From an uncultured Devosia sp. (GTDB lineage Bacteria; Pseudomonadota; Alphaproteobacteria; Rhizobiales; Devosiaceae): a stretch of DNA of 64,000 nucleotides. The stretch covers positions 17,680-81,679 of the forward strand of contig NZ_CAMLHM010000012.1 in NCBI RefSeq assembly GCF_946479885.1, written 5' to 3'. Numbering within the stretch: position 1 is the first letter of the stretch; every line of letters begins with the position of its first letter. A model generated the notes under the pieces. The model was given only the letters and a program-made list of their open reading frames with translations, was not told the DNA's origin and ran no database searches. Below are positions 44,137-53,260 of this stretch, one piece after another. A program made the translations under genes and the position numbers.

Positions 44137-45093
44137 GTGACGAAGCGTAAACTGATCCTGGACACTGATGGCGGCGTGGACGATGCGCAGGCCCTGTTGA
44201 TGCTGATCGCAGCCGGGCGCACCCCCGACGCAATCACGACGGTATTCGGCAATGTCGGTGTTGACGCCGCCACCCGCAACATCCTGTCCACGCTGGCCGT
44301 GGTCGGTGCCACGTCGGCGGTGCACAAAGGGCTCGGCCGGCCACTGACCCAGGCCATCATCGACGCCAAGTACATCCATGGCGAAGACGGGCTGGGCGGC
44401 GCCCCTCGCCCGTTGCATACCGCCGATATCGCCACCGATGACGCCATCGGCTTCCTGCGCACGACCTTCCGCGAGGCGGGCGACCGTGGCGAGAAAGTCG
44501 ACATCCTGATGATCGGACCGCTGACCAATCTGGCCATGGCGCTGCGCCTCGAGCCATCCATCATCAATGGCATCGGCCAGCTCACCATCATGGGTGGCAC
44601 CGTATACGGTCGCGGCAACACGACGCCGGCAGCCGAATTCAACATCTATGCCGACCCGGAAGCGGCTGCGATCGTCTTCGGTGCCGATATCGAAATCGTC
44701 GTGGTGCCCTGGGAGCCTTGCGTCACCCACAGCATGACCGGGGGCGACGTCGACGAGTTGTTCGCATCCCTGTCCGACAGTCCCGAAAAGGCCTTCTCGG
44801 CGGCGTTGGCGCGCCACGCCCGGCACACCATTGCCGGATATGGCGGCGGCGACAATTTCCGCTTCGTCGACCCGCTGGCAGCCGCCGTTGTCATCGAGCC
44901 CGGGATCGTGACCAAATCCGTCCGCGCTTCGGTCGATGTAGCCCTTGCGCCCGGCATCACCCGCGGCATGACGGTGGTGGACCCGTCCGGCCGGCTCGGC
45001 ACACCAATGATCACGCTCGTTGAAGAGGCCAGGCTCGATCGCCTGGTCGCGCTCTATGCTGCCTCCGTCGCCTACGCTCCCAGCAAGAATTAA
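44137..45093 (+). CDS. Inosine/uridine-preferring nucleoside hydrolase (first copy)
   Basis: The 318-residue enzyme starts KRKLILDTDGGVDDAQALLML, carrying the calcium-binding DTDxxxDD motif, then TVFGNVGVDAATRN, ILMIGPLTNLAMAL, LTIMGGTVYGRGN and AAEFNIYADPEAA; the set is complete. Family members cleave the N-glycosidic bond of nucleosides to base plus ribose. The start is GTG at 44137 with AAAGG upstream. It leads a rightward run of importer and purine-processing genes. Base specificity is not readable. Confidence 0.9.
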   Translation: MTKRKLILDTDGGVDDAQALLMLIAAGRTPDAITTVFGNVGVDAATRNILSTLAVVGATSAVHKGLGRPLTQAIIDAKYIHGEDGLGGAPRPLHTADIATDDAIGFLRTTFREAGDRGEKVDILMIGPLTNLAMALRLEPSIINGIGQLTIMGGTVYGRGNTTPAAEFNIYADPEAAAIVFGADIEIVVVPWEPCVTHSMTGGDVDELFASLSDSPEKAFSAALARHARHTIAGYGGGDNFRFVDPLAAAVVIEPGIVTKSVRASVDVALAPGITRGMTVVDPSGRLGTPMITLVEEARLDRLVALYAASVAYAPSKN

Positions 45094-45212
45094 GGGCCGC
45101 TTCAGCCACATAGCCCAAACAATAGGCTTGCGGAGGGACCGCTACAAAAATAGGCTCCGAGCTGGCGGCTGCCCTCCCTCACCCGCGGCCCACGTTGCAA
45201 GGACTTTCCGAT
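45094..45212 (+). ncRNA. Structured leader before the ABC importer operon (candidate switch)
   Basis: AGCC (45112-45115) pairs with GGCT (45125-45128), and GCGG (45130-45133) with CCGC (45139-45142). GGAGGG (45132-45137) can pair instead with CCCTCC (45172-45177), an alternative fold. AATAGGCT occurs twice (45121 and about 45149). AAGGA (45199-45203) is the ribosome site of the next gene. The layout suggests a regulatory RNA in a purine context, perhaps of the xanthine-sensing NMT1 kind, but I cannot match a known consensus. Confidence 0.3.
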
Positions 45213-46241
45213 ATGAAGAATTTCGCTGTCGCTGCGTTGGCCCTCTCAAGCGCGGCCCTGCTTTCGGCCGCCCCTGCCGCCGCCAAAACCCTGACCATTT
45301 CCTGGTGGGGCTTTAATGGCGAAAAACTCGAATCGATAGTCCTGGCGCCGTTTCGCGAGCAGTGTGGCTGCGACATCGTGTTCGAGACCGGCAACAATGG
45401 CGAGCGCCTGAACAAGCTGCAGATCCGCAACGGCGCCGGCGTCGACGTCGCCTATTTCTCCGATAGCTTCAGCCAGCAGGGCATCGAGGCAGGCCTGTTC
45501 CAGAAGATCGATCCTGCCAAGCTTCCCAACCTTGCAGGCATCTACGATCTGGCCAAGGACCCGCAGGGCGGCTATGGCCCGGCCTACACCATCGGTCGTG
45601 TCGGCATCGTCTATGACTCGGCCAAGGTCACGACCCCCATCTCGTCATGGAACGATCTGTGGCGCGAGGACCTGGCGGCATCACTGTCGCTGCCGGGCAT
45701 CACAACCACCGCCGGGCCGATGGTGGTGATGAAGGCCGGCGAGCATGCCGGTGTTGACGCTTTCGCCGATGCCGACGCCGCTTTTGCCGCCGTCGAGGCT
45801 CTGAAGCCGAACGTCGTCAAGAACTACAATACCGGCTCCGAAATGATCAATCTGTTCTCGACCGGTGAAATCAGCGCCGCCATCGCGCAGGACTTCACCC
45901 TCGGCCAGATTCAAGCCGCGGTCCCGTCAGTTGTCTGGTCCGACCTTGCCGAAGGCTCGATCGCCACGCTCAACACCGTCAACATCCCCACCGGCGCCGC
46001 CGAACCGGACCTGGCCTACGAGTTCATCAACTTCATCCTGTCGCCGGAAATCCAGCAGCAACTGGCCGAACAGGGCGTCGACGCGCCCGTCAACACCTCG
46101 GTCACCCTGACGCCCGAGCAGGCGGCGCTCTGGACCTATGGCGCCGACCTGATCGCCGGCCTGCAGCGCATCGATTACGTCCAGATGAACGCCGCCAAGG
46201 GCGGCTGGGTCGATCGCTGGAACGAGATATTCGGCATGTAA
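45213..46241 (+). CDS. ABC importer substrate-binding protein (PotD-type fold)
   Basis: A signal peptide (ALALSSAALLSAAPAAA) is followed by a class II binding fold: LTISWWGFNGEKLESIVLAPF, then GVDVAYFSDSFSQQG, GYGPAYTIGRVGIVYDS and YEFINFILSPEIQQQLAEQG. The spermidine/putrescine-type (SBP_bac_8/PotD) group has this plan, but its members also carry thiamine, phosphonates and other small ligands. Neighbouring nucleoside hydrolases and deaminases suggest a nucleobase- or nucleoside-like ligand. 342 residues from ATG at 45213. Confidence 0.84.
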   Translation: MKNFAVAALALSSAALLSAAPAAAKTLTISWWGFNGEKLESIVLAPFREQCGCDIVFETGNNGERLNKLQIRNGAGVDVAYFSDSFSQQGIEAGLFQKIDPAKLPNLAGIYDLAKDPQGGYGPAYTIGRVGIVYDSAKVTTPISSWNDLWREDLAASLSLPGITTTAGPMVVMKAGEHAGVDAFADADAAFAAVEALKPNVVKNYNTGSEMINLFSTGEISAAIAQDFTLGQIQAAVPSVVWSDLAEGSIATLNTVNIPTGAAEPDLAYEFINFILSPEIQQQLAEQGVDAPVNTSVTLTPEQAALWTYGADLIAGLQRIDYVQMNAAKGGWVDRWNEIFGM

Positions 46242-46284
46242 CCCCCGGATGCGGGCCCTGGCCCTCCATCCTTCAAACCCACGA

Positions 46285-46312
46285 CGTCATTCCCGCTTTC
46301 GCGGGAATGACG
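46285..46312. repeat. REP-like palindrome, copy 1
   Basis: CGTCATTCCCGC (46285-46296) and GCGGGAATGACG (46301-46312) form a perfect 12-bp stem with loop TTTC, in the gap between the binding protein and permease genes. The flank ACGACGTCATT.CCGC recurs in inverted orientation at 59331-59398. Such intergenic hairpins often stabilise upstream mRNA, which would raise binding-protein levels over the permeases. Confidence 0.75.
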
Positions 46313-46352
46313 CGGCGTTAGAATCGGCCACTAGTGGCAATCGGGTCTCACC

Positions 46353-47177
46353 ATGAAACGCTTCGCCGGCTGGACCTTGGCCTCCCCCGCGACCCTGCTG
46401 ATCGTGGTTTTCCTCGTATTGCCCGTTCTGGCGACGATCGTCACGACGTTCACCACGCCGGGCGGCCCGCTTGCGACGTATGTCGCCTTCTTTGGCAGCA
46501 GTTTCCGCCGCACGGTCCTGTTGCGGACCATCCAGATATCGCTGGCGACCACCGCCATTGCCCTGGTTATCGGGTTTCTCACCGCCTATGTCGTGTCGCG
46601 CGCGCCCGGCTGGCTCAAATCCATCCTGATCGTAGCAGCTGTATTCCCGCTGCTGACCGGGGTGGTCGTCCGCTCCTTTGCCTGGCTGATCATTCTGGGC
46701 AAGAACGGCATCCTCAACTCGACCCTGCTCAAGCTGGGCCTCATCAGCGAGCCGCTGACCATGCTCTACACCCAGGGCGCGGTGATCGTGGCCATGGTCT
46801 ATCTCTTCGTGCCGTTGATGATCCTCACCCTGGTGGGCGTGCTCGAAGGCATTCCCGACGATCTCATCCAGGCCTCAGCCTCGCTCGGCGCCAAGCCATC
46901 GGCGACCTTCATGCAGGTCACGCTGCCATTGGCCGTGCCGGGCCTCATCGTCGGGGCCGTGCTGGTTTTTACCGGCAGTTTCACCTCTTACGCCACCCCG
47001 CAACTGCTGGGCGGCGAGCAGGTGATGATGATGGGGACGCTGATGTATCAGCAGGCCATGGTGACCTTCGACTGGGTCGCGGCCTCGACAATTGCTGCCG
47101 TCATGGTGGTGATCACCATCACCATCGTGCTGCTGATGACGCGCATCGCCCGGCGCCTCAATCCGATGGCCGTATGA
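46353..47177 (+). CDS. ABC importer permease, PotB-type
   Basis: The 274-residue protein has six membrane helices and the cytoplasmic EAA loop EGIPDDLIQASASLGAKP...TLPLAVPG that docks the ATPase. It begins with a helix (LLIVVFLVLPVLATIVTTF) and lies between the REP-like hairpin and the second permease. Its TGA overlaps the next ATG. Heterodimer partner of the following gene; substrate undetermined. Confidence 0.88.
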   Translation: MKRFAGWTLASPATLLIVVFLVLPVLATIVTTFTTPGGPLATYVAFFGSSFRRTVLLRTIQISLATTAIALVIGFLTAYVVSRAPGWLKSILIVAAVFPLLTGVVVRSFAWLIILGKNGILNSTLLKLGLISEPLTMLYTQGAVIVAMVYLFVPLMILTLVGVLEGIPDDLIQASASLGAKPSATFMQVTLPLAVPGLIVGAVLVFTGSFTSYATPQLLGGEQVMMMGTLMYQQAMVTFDWVAASTIAAVMVVITITIVLLMTRIARRLNPMAV

Positions 47178-47965
47178 TGCCCCGGAAGATCCATCCCCTC
47201 CTGATATCAGGCACGGTTCTCGTCTTCATGTTCCTCGTGGGGCCATTGATCATCGTGCTCGGTGCCGCGGTGAGCGACACCACCTATCTCACCTTCCCAC
47301 CACAGGGCCTGTCGCTGCGCTGGTTCGAGAACATCTTCCAGATCGACGCGTTCCGGCGAACGATCTTCACCAGCCTGCAGATCGCGCTGCTCTCGACATT
47401 CATCGCGCTAATCATAGGCATTCCGGCCGCCTATGCGCTCAATCGCCATCGCGTCCAGCTGCCGGGATGGCTGTCGACCCTGTTCGTACTGCCGGTTTTG
47501 GTGCCCGAACTGGTTCTCGGTTTCTCTTTGCTGAAAAATGTCGCGGTTCAGTACAACAGTCCGATCTACCTTGCGCTGCTCTTCGGACACGCCTTGCTGG
47601 TTCTGCCCTATGTCGTAAGGGTAATTTCGGCCTCGCTGGCCTCCTTTGATTTCTCCATCGAGGAAGCCGCCATCAGCCTCGGTTCGCCGCCGCTCAAAAC
47701 CTTCTTCACCATCCTGCTGCCCAATGTCCGCTCGGGCGTCATCGCGGCTTTCATCCTGGCTTTCATCACCTCGATCAACGATGTCTCGATCTCGATTTTC
47801 CTGACGGGGCCTGGACTTAGCACCCTGCCCATCCAGCTACTGGCGCATATGGAGCAGTTCTTCGACCCCACTGTTGCATCGGTTTCGGTGCTCCTGATGC
47901 TCCTCACCGTGGCCGTGATGGCCGTCGTCGAGCGCACGCTCGGCCTGACCTTCCTGGCCAGATAA
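47174..47965 (+). CDS. ABC importer permease, PotC-type
   Basis: The 263-residue second permease has six helices and the EAA motif SIEEAAISLGSPPLKTFFTILLPNVRSG. LVLGFSLL and SFITSINDVSISIFLTGPG-type segments are typical of PotC-like subunits. The start ATGATG at 47174 overlaps the previous stop; ATG at 47177 is equally possible. The ATPase gene begins two bases after its stop. Confidence 0.88.
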   Translation: MMPRKIHPLLISGTVLVFMFLVGPLIIVLGAAVSDTTYLTFPPQGLSLRWFENIFQIDAFRRTIFTSLQIALLSTFIALIIGIPAAYALNRHRVQLPGWLSTLFVLPVLVPELVLGFSLLKNVAVQYNSPIYLALLFGHALLVLPYVVRVISASLASFDFSIEEAAISLGSPPLKTFFTILLPNVRSGVIAAFILAFITSINDVSISIFLTGPGLSTLPIQLLAHMEQFFDPTVASVSVLLMLLTVAVMAVVERTLGLTFLAR

Positions 47966-47967
47966 CC

Positions 47968-49029
47968 ATGACCCAAGCCCTCGCACTGCAGTCGATCTCT
48001 GCACACTACGGCACCACCCAAGTGCTTGAAAATCTCTCGCTAAACGTTGCCGAAGGCGAACTCGTCTCCCTCCTCGGCGCCAGCGGGTGTGGCAAGACCA
48101 CGACGCTCCGCCTCGTCGCCGGATTTCTCCAGCCCACTTCGGGCACCATCACCCTGGGAGGCCGAGACCTCACCCGCCTGCCGCCACACCAGCGCGACAT
48201 CGGGCTGGTATTCCAGAACTACGCGCTGTTCCCCCACTTGTCGGTCGCCGACAATGTTGGCTTCGGCCTCAAACAGCGCGGCATCTCCGGCACTGAAAAA
48301 GCCAGGCGGATCAACGCCATGCTCGAACGCGTCGGCCTCGCCCCGCTCGCCGACCGCCTGCCCGGCGCTCTTTCCGGAGGCCAGAAGCAGCGCGTGGCGC
48401 TGGCCCGGGCCTTGGTCATCGAGCCGCCCCTGCTGATGTTCGACGAGCCGCTATCCAACCTTGATGCCAAGCTGCGCATCGACATGCGCGTCGAAATTCG
48501 TCAGTTGCAGCGGGCTAACGGCACCACCTCGGTCTATGTCACCCACGACCAGGAAGAGGCGTTCTCCATTTCCGACCGGGTTGCCATCATGCATCGGGGA
48601 AGGATCATGCAGCTCGATACGCCCGAGCGCCTCTATCAGCGGCCCGCCAACGCCTTCGTCGCCCGTTTCGTCGGTTTCGAGAACCTGATCGCCATGAGCG
48701 TCGTGGGGCGCGATGGCGCCAAGATCACGGCCCGGGCCGAAGGCGGGGTGACGCTGACGCTGTCGTTGGAACAGTTCGGCCACATCCCCGATCGTTTCGT
48801 GCTGGCATGTCGCGCCGACGGACTGGCCGTTGCGGATAGTGCCAGCGTCGAGGGCATTCCCGCGACCCTGGGGCTGCGCACCTACCTCGGGCGCGCCTAC
48901 CAGTACCAGACCTCGGGAGCCGCAGGAGCCCTCATCGCCAATGGCCCCCTGACCCGGCCGCTGGACCCGGGCGTCAACGTCAAGCTCGTGCCGGTGCCCG
49001 AACAGTGCACCATCCTCGCGCCGGAATGA
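47968..49029 (+). CDS. ABC importer ATPase, PotA-type with TOBE domain
   Basis: The 353-residue ATPase shows Walker A GASGCGKTTTL, signature LSGGQKQRVALARAL, Walker B LLMFDEPLSNLD and switch YVTHDQEEA. A C-terminal TOBE regulatory domain (about residues 240-353) follows. It energises the two permeases upstream. Stop TGA overlaps the ATG of the amidohydrolase, so importer and deaminase are made together, the best clue that the imported compound is a substrate of that enzyme. Confidence 0.9.
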   Translation: MTQALALQSISAHYGTTQVLENLSLNVAEGELVSLLGASGCGKTTTLRLVAGFLQPTSGTITLGGRDLTRLPPHQRDIGLVFQNYALFPHLSVADNVGFGLKQRGISGTEKARRINAMLERVGLAPLADRLPGALSGGQKQRVALARALVIEPPLLMFDEPLSNLDAKLRIDMRVEIRQLQRANGTTSVYVTHDQEEAFSISDRVAIMHRGRIMQLDTPERLYQRPANAFVARFVGFENLIAMSVVGRDGAKITARAEGGVTLTLSLEQFGHIPDRFVLACRADGLAVADSASVEGIPATLGLRTYLGRAYQYQTSGAAGALIANGPLTRPLDPGVNVKLVPVPEQCTILAPE

Positions 49030-50351
49030 GCATGCTGCTGACCAATGCCTGGGTGCTGACCATCGACACTGCGATGGCCGAACACGCGAGGGGCTGGGTC
49101 CATATCGAGGGGACGGTGATCAAGGCGGTCGGCGGTGGGACTCCACCCATGGTTCCGGGCGCCGAGATCGTCGATTGCGACGGCGACATCGTCATGCCGG
49201 GCATGGTCAACACGCACTGCCATATGGGCATGTCGGTGTTTCGCGGGCTGGCAGAGGATGTCGACGACCGCCTCTATCGCTACATCCTGCCGCTGGAGCG
49301 CAAGTTCGTTTCAGCCGAAATGGTCCGGGTCGGCTCGGCCCTCTCTGCGCTGGAGATGATCGAGGCCGGTGTGACCACGGTCGCCGATATGTATTACTTC
49401 GAGGCCGAGGTCGGTAGCGTCCTCAAGGCGGCCGGACTGCGCGGTATTGTCGGGCAGACCCTGGCCGATTTCAGCGCTCCGGACCACCGGAGTTTCGACG
49501 AGGGTTTCGCCAGGGTCGAGCATCTTGTCGACGCCTTTGCCGGCCACGCGCTGGTCACGCCCTCCATTGCCCCGCATGCCCCCTACTCCACCGGCCTTGA
49601 GGTCATGGGGCGGATCGCGGCCTGGTCGGATGCGCATCCTCAAGTGCCAGTGCAGATCCATCTGGCGGAGAGCCAGCTCGAGGTGGATTGGGCGCGCGAC
49701 AACCACGGCACCTCCAGTGTCGAGGTGGTTCGTCGGTCCGAACTGCTCAAGCGCGGCCTGATCTGCGCCCACTGTCTCCATCTTGATGACGATGACATCG
49801 CCGCCATGGCGCTGGCTGGCGTGGGCGTGGCAACCAACCCGCGGTCCAACGGCAAGGCTGGCCGCGGCATTGCCCGCGTGGAGGCCATGCGCCAGGCCGG
49901 GATTCCAGTCGGCATCGGCACGGACGGCCCGATGAGCGGGAACACCCTCGACCTGTTCGCCCAATTCGCGCCGGTGTCGATGTTTGCCAAGCTACTGGCC
50001 GGGTCGCGCAAGCCGCTGCCGGCGCGCGAGGTTGTCCGCATGGCGACGATCGAGGGCGCGCGCGTGCTGGGGCTCAGTGAGCAGGTAGGGTCGATCGAGG
50101 CGGGCAAGCAGGCGGACCTGATCCGGATCAGCCTGGACGCCAGCCGCCTCCACCCAATCTACGACCCCTACTCCATGCTGGTCTTTGCGGCGGACCCCAG
50201 TGACGTCACCGACACGCTGGTCGCCGGACGCTGGCTGAAGCGCGGCAACGCGGTGCAGACGCTGGAGCGCCGGAAGGTGCTGCGCGACGCCATGCAGATT
50301 GCCCAGGCGTTCCGCGCCGAGATGACACGCATTGACGGCGCGGCGCCGTAG
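49026..50351 (+). CDS. TRZ/ATZ-family amidohydrolase (aminopurine/SAH-type deaminase-like)
   Basis: The 441-residue metal hydrolase has VMPGMVNTHCHMGMSVFRG (HxH), IAPHAPYS, VQIHLAESQ, ICAHCLHL and GIGTDGPMSGNTLD, the full subtype III signature with one metal. The family includes S-adenosylhomocysteine, methylthioadenosine and guanine deaminases and triazine hydrolases. Coupling to an importer and proximity of nucleoside hydrolases argue for a purine-like amine substrate. ATG at 49026 overlaps the ATPase stop. Confidence 0.86.
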   Translation: MSMLLTNAWVLTIDTAMAEHARGWVHIEGTVIKAVGGGTPPMVPGAEIVDCDGDIVMPGMVNTHCHMGMSVFRGLAEDVDDRLYRYILPLERKFVSAEMVRVGSALSALEMIEAGVTTVADMYYFEAEVGSVLKAAGLRGIVGQTLADFSAPDHRSFDEGFARVEHLVDAFAGHALVTPSIAPHAPYSTGLEVMGRIAAWSDAHPQVPVQIHLAESQLEVDWARDNHGTSSVEVVRRSELLKRGLICAHCLHLDDDDIAAMALAGVGVATNPRSNGKAGRGIARVEAMRQAGIPVGIGTDGPMSGNTLDLFAQFAPVSMFAKLLAGSRKPLPAREVVRMATIEGARVLGLSEQVGSIEAGKQADLIRISLDASRLHPIYDPYSMLVFAADPSDVTDTLVAGRWLKRGNAVQTLERRKVLRDAMQIAQAFRAEMTRIDGAAP

Positions 50352-50400
50352 GCGAAATCGATGCCGCATCCCCCGCAGGGGTCTTGTGAAGGTGTTCGAA

Positions 50401-51312
50401 ATGGTGCTGGCTTCCCCCATGAACAGACGAGTCGTCATCGATACTGATCCCGGCCTCGACGATGCCATCGCCATCCTTTTCGCGCTGACCAGCGGGCGCT
50501 TTGACGTTGCCGGCATCACGACCGTGGCCGGCAATATCGGCCTGGAGCGCACCACGCGCAATGCAGGGGGCCTGCTCGCCATGCTTGACCGAAGCGAGGT
50601 GCCGGTGGTGGCCGGCGCCTCCGAGGCGATGCTGCGCAGCAATATCGACGCGTTGGTGATCCATGGCAGCGACGGCTTGCGCGGACTGACGCTGCCCGAG
50701 CCACTGGTCCCACCCCGCCTCGGCGCGGTGGCCTGGCTGGCGGAAACCCTGCGCCAGGCGCCGAGCGGCTCGATCGACATTCTGGCGCTTGGCCCGCTGA
50801 CCAATATCGGCAAGCTCATCAATGAACACCCCGATGCTGCCGATCGGATTGGCACACTGATCTGCATGGGCGGCACGATCCACGAGCCGGGCAATGCCGG
50901 GCCCGGTTCCGAGTTCAACTTCGCCTCCGATCCGGAAGCGACGGCGATGGTGCTGCATGCCGCGCTCAGGACCATCGTCATCCCGCTCGACGTGACGCGG
51001 AAGGTTCGCGCGGACGAAGCCTATGTCGAAGCACTGCGCGGCACGACAGCGGGCAATATGGCCGCCGACCTGCTGACGGCTTACTGGCACGAGGGCAAGC
51101 TCAGTCGGCCGCTGCACGACCCCTGCGTCATGCTGCTCGCCCTGGCGCCGGAGCTGTTCGAGATCGAGATGCGGCGCGTATCGGTGGATCTGAGCGACGG
51201 ACCCGATGCCGGCGGCCTTGTCGAACATGAGGACACGGGGCAACCCGTGTCGGTCGCCATGCGCGTGGATGCGCCGGCCGCGCTGGCACTGCTGGCAAGT
51301 GGCTTCCGCTAG
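50401..51312 (+). CDS. Nucleoside hydrolase (second copy)
   Basis: The 303-residue protein begins RRVVIDTDPGLDDAIAILFAL with the DTDPGxDD calcium motif, then TVAGNIGLERTTRNA, ILALGPLTNIGKLI, CMGGTIHEPGNAGPGSEFNFASDPEA and a late His (HDPCVMLLAL) known as the catalytic-site region. It is closer to the classical IunH pattern than the first copy, so the two may split specificities. ATG at 50401 has GAAGG about eight bases before it; GTG at 50386 is an alternative. Its end overlaps the convergent M20 gene. Confidence 0.9.
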   Translation: MVLASPMNRRVVIDTDPGLDDAIAILFALTSGRFDVAGITTVAGNIGLERTTRNAGGLLAMLDRSEVPVVAGASEAMLRSNIDALVIHGSDGLRGLTLPEPLVPPRLGAVAWLAETLRQAPSGSIDILALGPLTNIGKLINEHPDAADRIGTLICMGGTIHEPGNAGPGSEFNFASDPEATAMVLHAALRTIVIPLDVTRKVRADEAYVEALRGTTAGNMAADLLTAYWHEGKLSRPLHDPCVMLLALAPELFEIEMRRVSVDLSDGPDAGGLVEHEDTGQPVSVAMRVDAPAALALLASGFR

Positions 51313-52475
51313 CGCAGCTCCTGCTCCACCAGCGCCGTCCAGTAGCGCGCGCCGGTGACGATCGCTGCATCGTTGAAATCATACCGCGAATTGTGATGCA
51401 GAGCCCCGTCCTCGGCCGGGCCGTTACCCAGCCAGACATAGCAACCCGGGACGCGGTTGCTGAATTCTGCGAAGTCATCGCCGGCGGTGGACGGTGGGAA
51501 GTCGATGACAACGGGGCGTCCGGTTGCCGCTTGCGCGGCGGAAAGCGCGGCAGCCGTCACCGTGGCGTCGTTGAAGACCGGCGGAATGCGGCGAATGAAG
51601 CTATAGCTGCAGGTGATGCCAAACGCCGACGCGATCCCCGCCGCCAGGCTGCCGATCTCCGCCTCGAGCTGGTCACGAACCGCCGCCGAATAGGCCCGCG
51701 CCGTGCCGCCGATGCGGACATCGTCGGGAATGACATTGAGCGCGCGAAAGTCACCAGCGGCAAGGGCACAGGCGCTGACCACTGCGGGCTGTAGCGGATC
51801 GACCCGGCGCGCGACGACGGTGTGGATCGCGCTAAGAAACTGCGCCGCCGCCGTGATGGCATCCCGCCCCAGATGCGGCTTTGCGCCATGGGTGCCGACG
51901 CCGTGGAATGTCACCTCCCAACTATCGGATGAGGCCAGTTGCGGCCCCGGCACGACGGCCATCTCGTCGGGAGCGAGGCCCGGCATGTTGTGCAGGCCAT
52001 AGACGGCGTCCGTTGGGAACAGGTCGAACAGGCCATCCTCGATCATGGCCCTGGCGCCGCCTCGGCCCTCCTCGGCCGGCTGGAAGATGAAATGCACGGT
52101 GCCGGAAAACCGGCGGCTGCGCGCCAGGTGGCGCGCGGCGGCCAGCAACATCACCGTATGCCCGTCGTGACCGCAGGCATGCATGGTGTTGGCGACGGTG
52201 GACCGGTAATCGCGTTGGGTCAGCTCGGGCATTGCCAGGGCGTCCATGTCGGCCCGCAGGGCAATGCGACGAGGACCATCGCCAACCTTGAGCGTGCCCA
52301 CGACGCCGGTTTTGCCCAGCCCGCGATGCACCGTGATGCCGGCCTCTGCCAGGGAACGGGCAACGATGTCGCTGGTGCGGATTTCCTCGAAGCCAAGCTC
52401 GGGATGGGCATGCAGGTCGTGCCGCAGCGCGATCATCGCCTCGATCTCGAATGGATCGTTGTCCCCTGATGTCAT
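51309..52475 (-). CDS. M20-family amidohydrolase (hippurate/IAA-amino acid hydrolase-like)
   Basis: The 388-residue hydrolase shows LRHDLHAHPELGFEE, ALRADMDALAMPE, MHACGHDGHTVMLLAAARHL, FQPAEEGRGGARAMI and a dimerisation domain with HGVGTHGAKPHLGRDAI, all hallmarks of the M20D amidohydrolases. These cleave N-acyl amino acids, including indole acetyl conjugates and N-carbamoyl compounds; a role in a purine or pyrimidine degradation end-step is possible but not shown. Divergent from the phosphoribosyltransferase gene. Confidence 0.87.
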   Translation of the reverse strand: MTSGDNDPFEIEAMIALRHDLHAHPELGFEEIRTSDIVARSLAEAGITVHRGLGKTGVVGTLKVGDGPRRIALRADMDALAMPELTQRDYRSTVANTMHACGHDGHTVMLLAAARHLARSRRFSGTVHFIFQPAEEGRGGARAMIEDGLFDLFPTDAVYGLHNMPGLAPDEMAVVPGPQLASSDSWEVTFHGVGTHGAKPHLGRDAITAAAQFLSAIHTVVARRVDPLQPAVVSACALAAGDFRALNVIPDDVRIGGTARAYSAAVRDQLEAEIGSLAAGIASAFGITCSYSFIRRIPPVFNDATVTAAALSAAQAATGRPVVIDFPPSTAGDDFAEFSNRVPGCYVWLGNGPAEDGALHHNSRYDFNDAAIVTGARYWTALVEQELR

Positions 52476-52550
52476 GGGTTGCTAAGCTCTTGAAAATCCA
52501 GTCACGCCAGCATCCATCATTTGCCGGCGCCCAGCAAGGAAGCGCTGCCT

Positions 52551-53243
52551 TTGCCCCTCGAACCGCATCAATATTGGCAGGTCGTCGAGCCGGCAGGCAC
52601 GTTCGACCGCTCTCCCGCTGCGGGCTTTGCCGAGGGCTTCCCGGCCGCCTTGCCCGATGGTCGGCAAGTGCTGCTGCCGATCCGCATCCTGCCGGGTGAC
52701 GGCACGACAGCGGTTGCCTCGCTGATCATCAATCAGGCCAGTTTCGCGCTCGAGGACGCCCTGGCCGAGACGATGGCTGCCCTGCTGCGACCCTGCGTAC
52801 CGGACGTTATCGTCGGCGTGCCCACGCTCGGACTGCCCTTGGCCAGCAATGTGGCGCGCCGGCTTGGCCATTCGCGCATGGTCGCCTTGGGAACGTCGCG
52901 CAAATTCTGGTATCGCCAGGACCTGTCGGCGCCGATGTCGTCGATCACCAGCCCCGACCAGCAGAAGACCATCTATCTCGACCCGCGCTCACTGCCTTTG
53001 CTGGCAGGGCGGCGCGTGGCCGTGGTGGATGACGTGATCAGTTCGGGAACGTCGATGACGGCTGTGCTGACGCTGCTGGAGCGAGCAGGTGTCGAGCCCG
53101 TGACCATCGCCGCTGCCATGCTGCAGGGCGTCAAATGGCGCGCCACGCTGGCCCGATGGCAGGATCGCATCGTGGCACCCCTGGCTTCGCCAAGGCTGAC
53201 GCGCACCGAAAGCGGGCGATGGGTTCCCGAGCCTGGGCCGTAG
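52551..53243 (+). CDS. Phosphoribosyltransferase-family protein
   Basis: The product carries the PRPP-binding motif RVAVVDDVISSGTSM and the type I PRTase fold before it (PDVIVGVPTLGLPLASNVARRL). Such enzymes join a base with PRPP to give a nucleotide. The N-terminal 60 residues are unusual, and the closest fold is adenine or xanthine phosphoribosyltransferase-like; the base is unknown. I chose TTG at 52551 (AAGGA, ten bases upstream) over TTG at 52521, which has no site. 230 residues. Confidence 0.82.
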   Translation: MPLEPHQYWQVVEPAGTFDRSPAAGFAEGFPAALPDGRQVLLPIRILPGDGTTAVASLIINQASFALEDALAETMAALLRPCVPDVIVGVPTLGLPLASNVARRLGHSRMVALGTSRKFWYRQDLSAPMSSITSPDQQKTIYLDPRSLPLLAGRRVAVVDDVISSGTSMTAVLTLLERAGVEPVTIAAAMLQGVKWRATLARWQDRIVAPLASPRLTRTESGRWVPEPGP

Positions 53244-53260
53244 CCTGACCGGCCAGTCCC

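Noticed and set aside
45213..49029. Calling the PotABCD-like importer a spermidine/putrescine transporter
   Set aside because: The family plan fits, but the operon and all neighbours concern nucleosides and amidohydrolases, so the ligand is left open.
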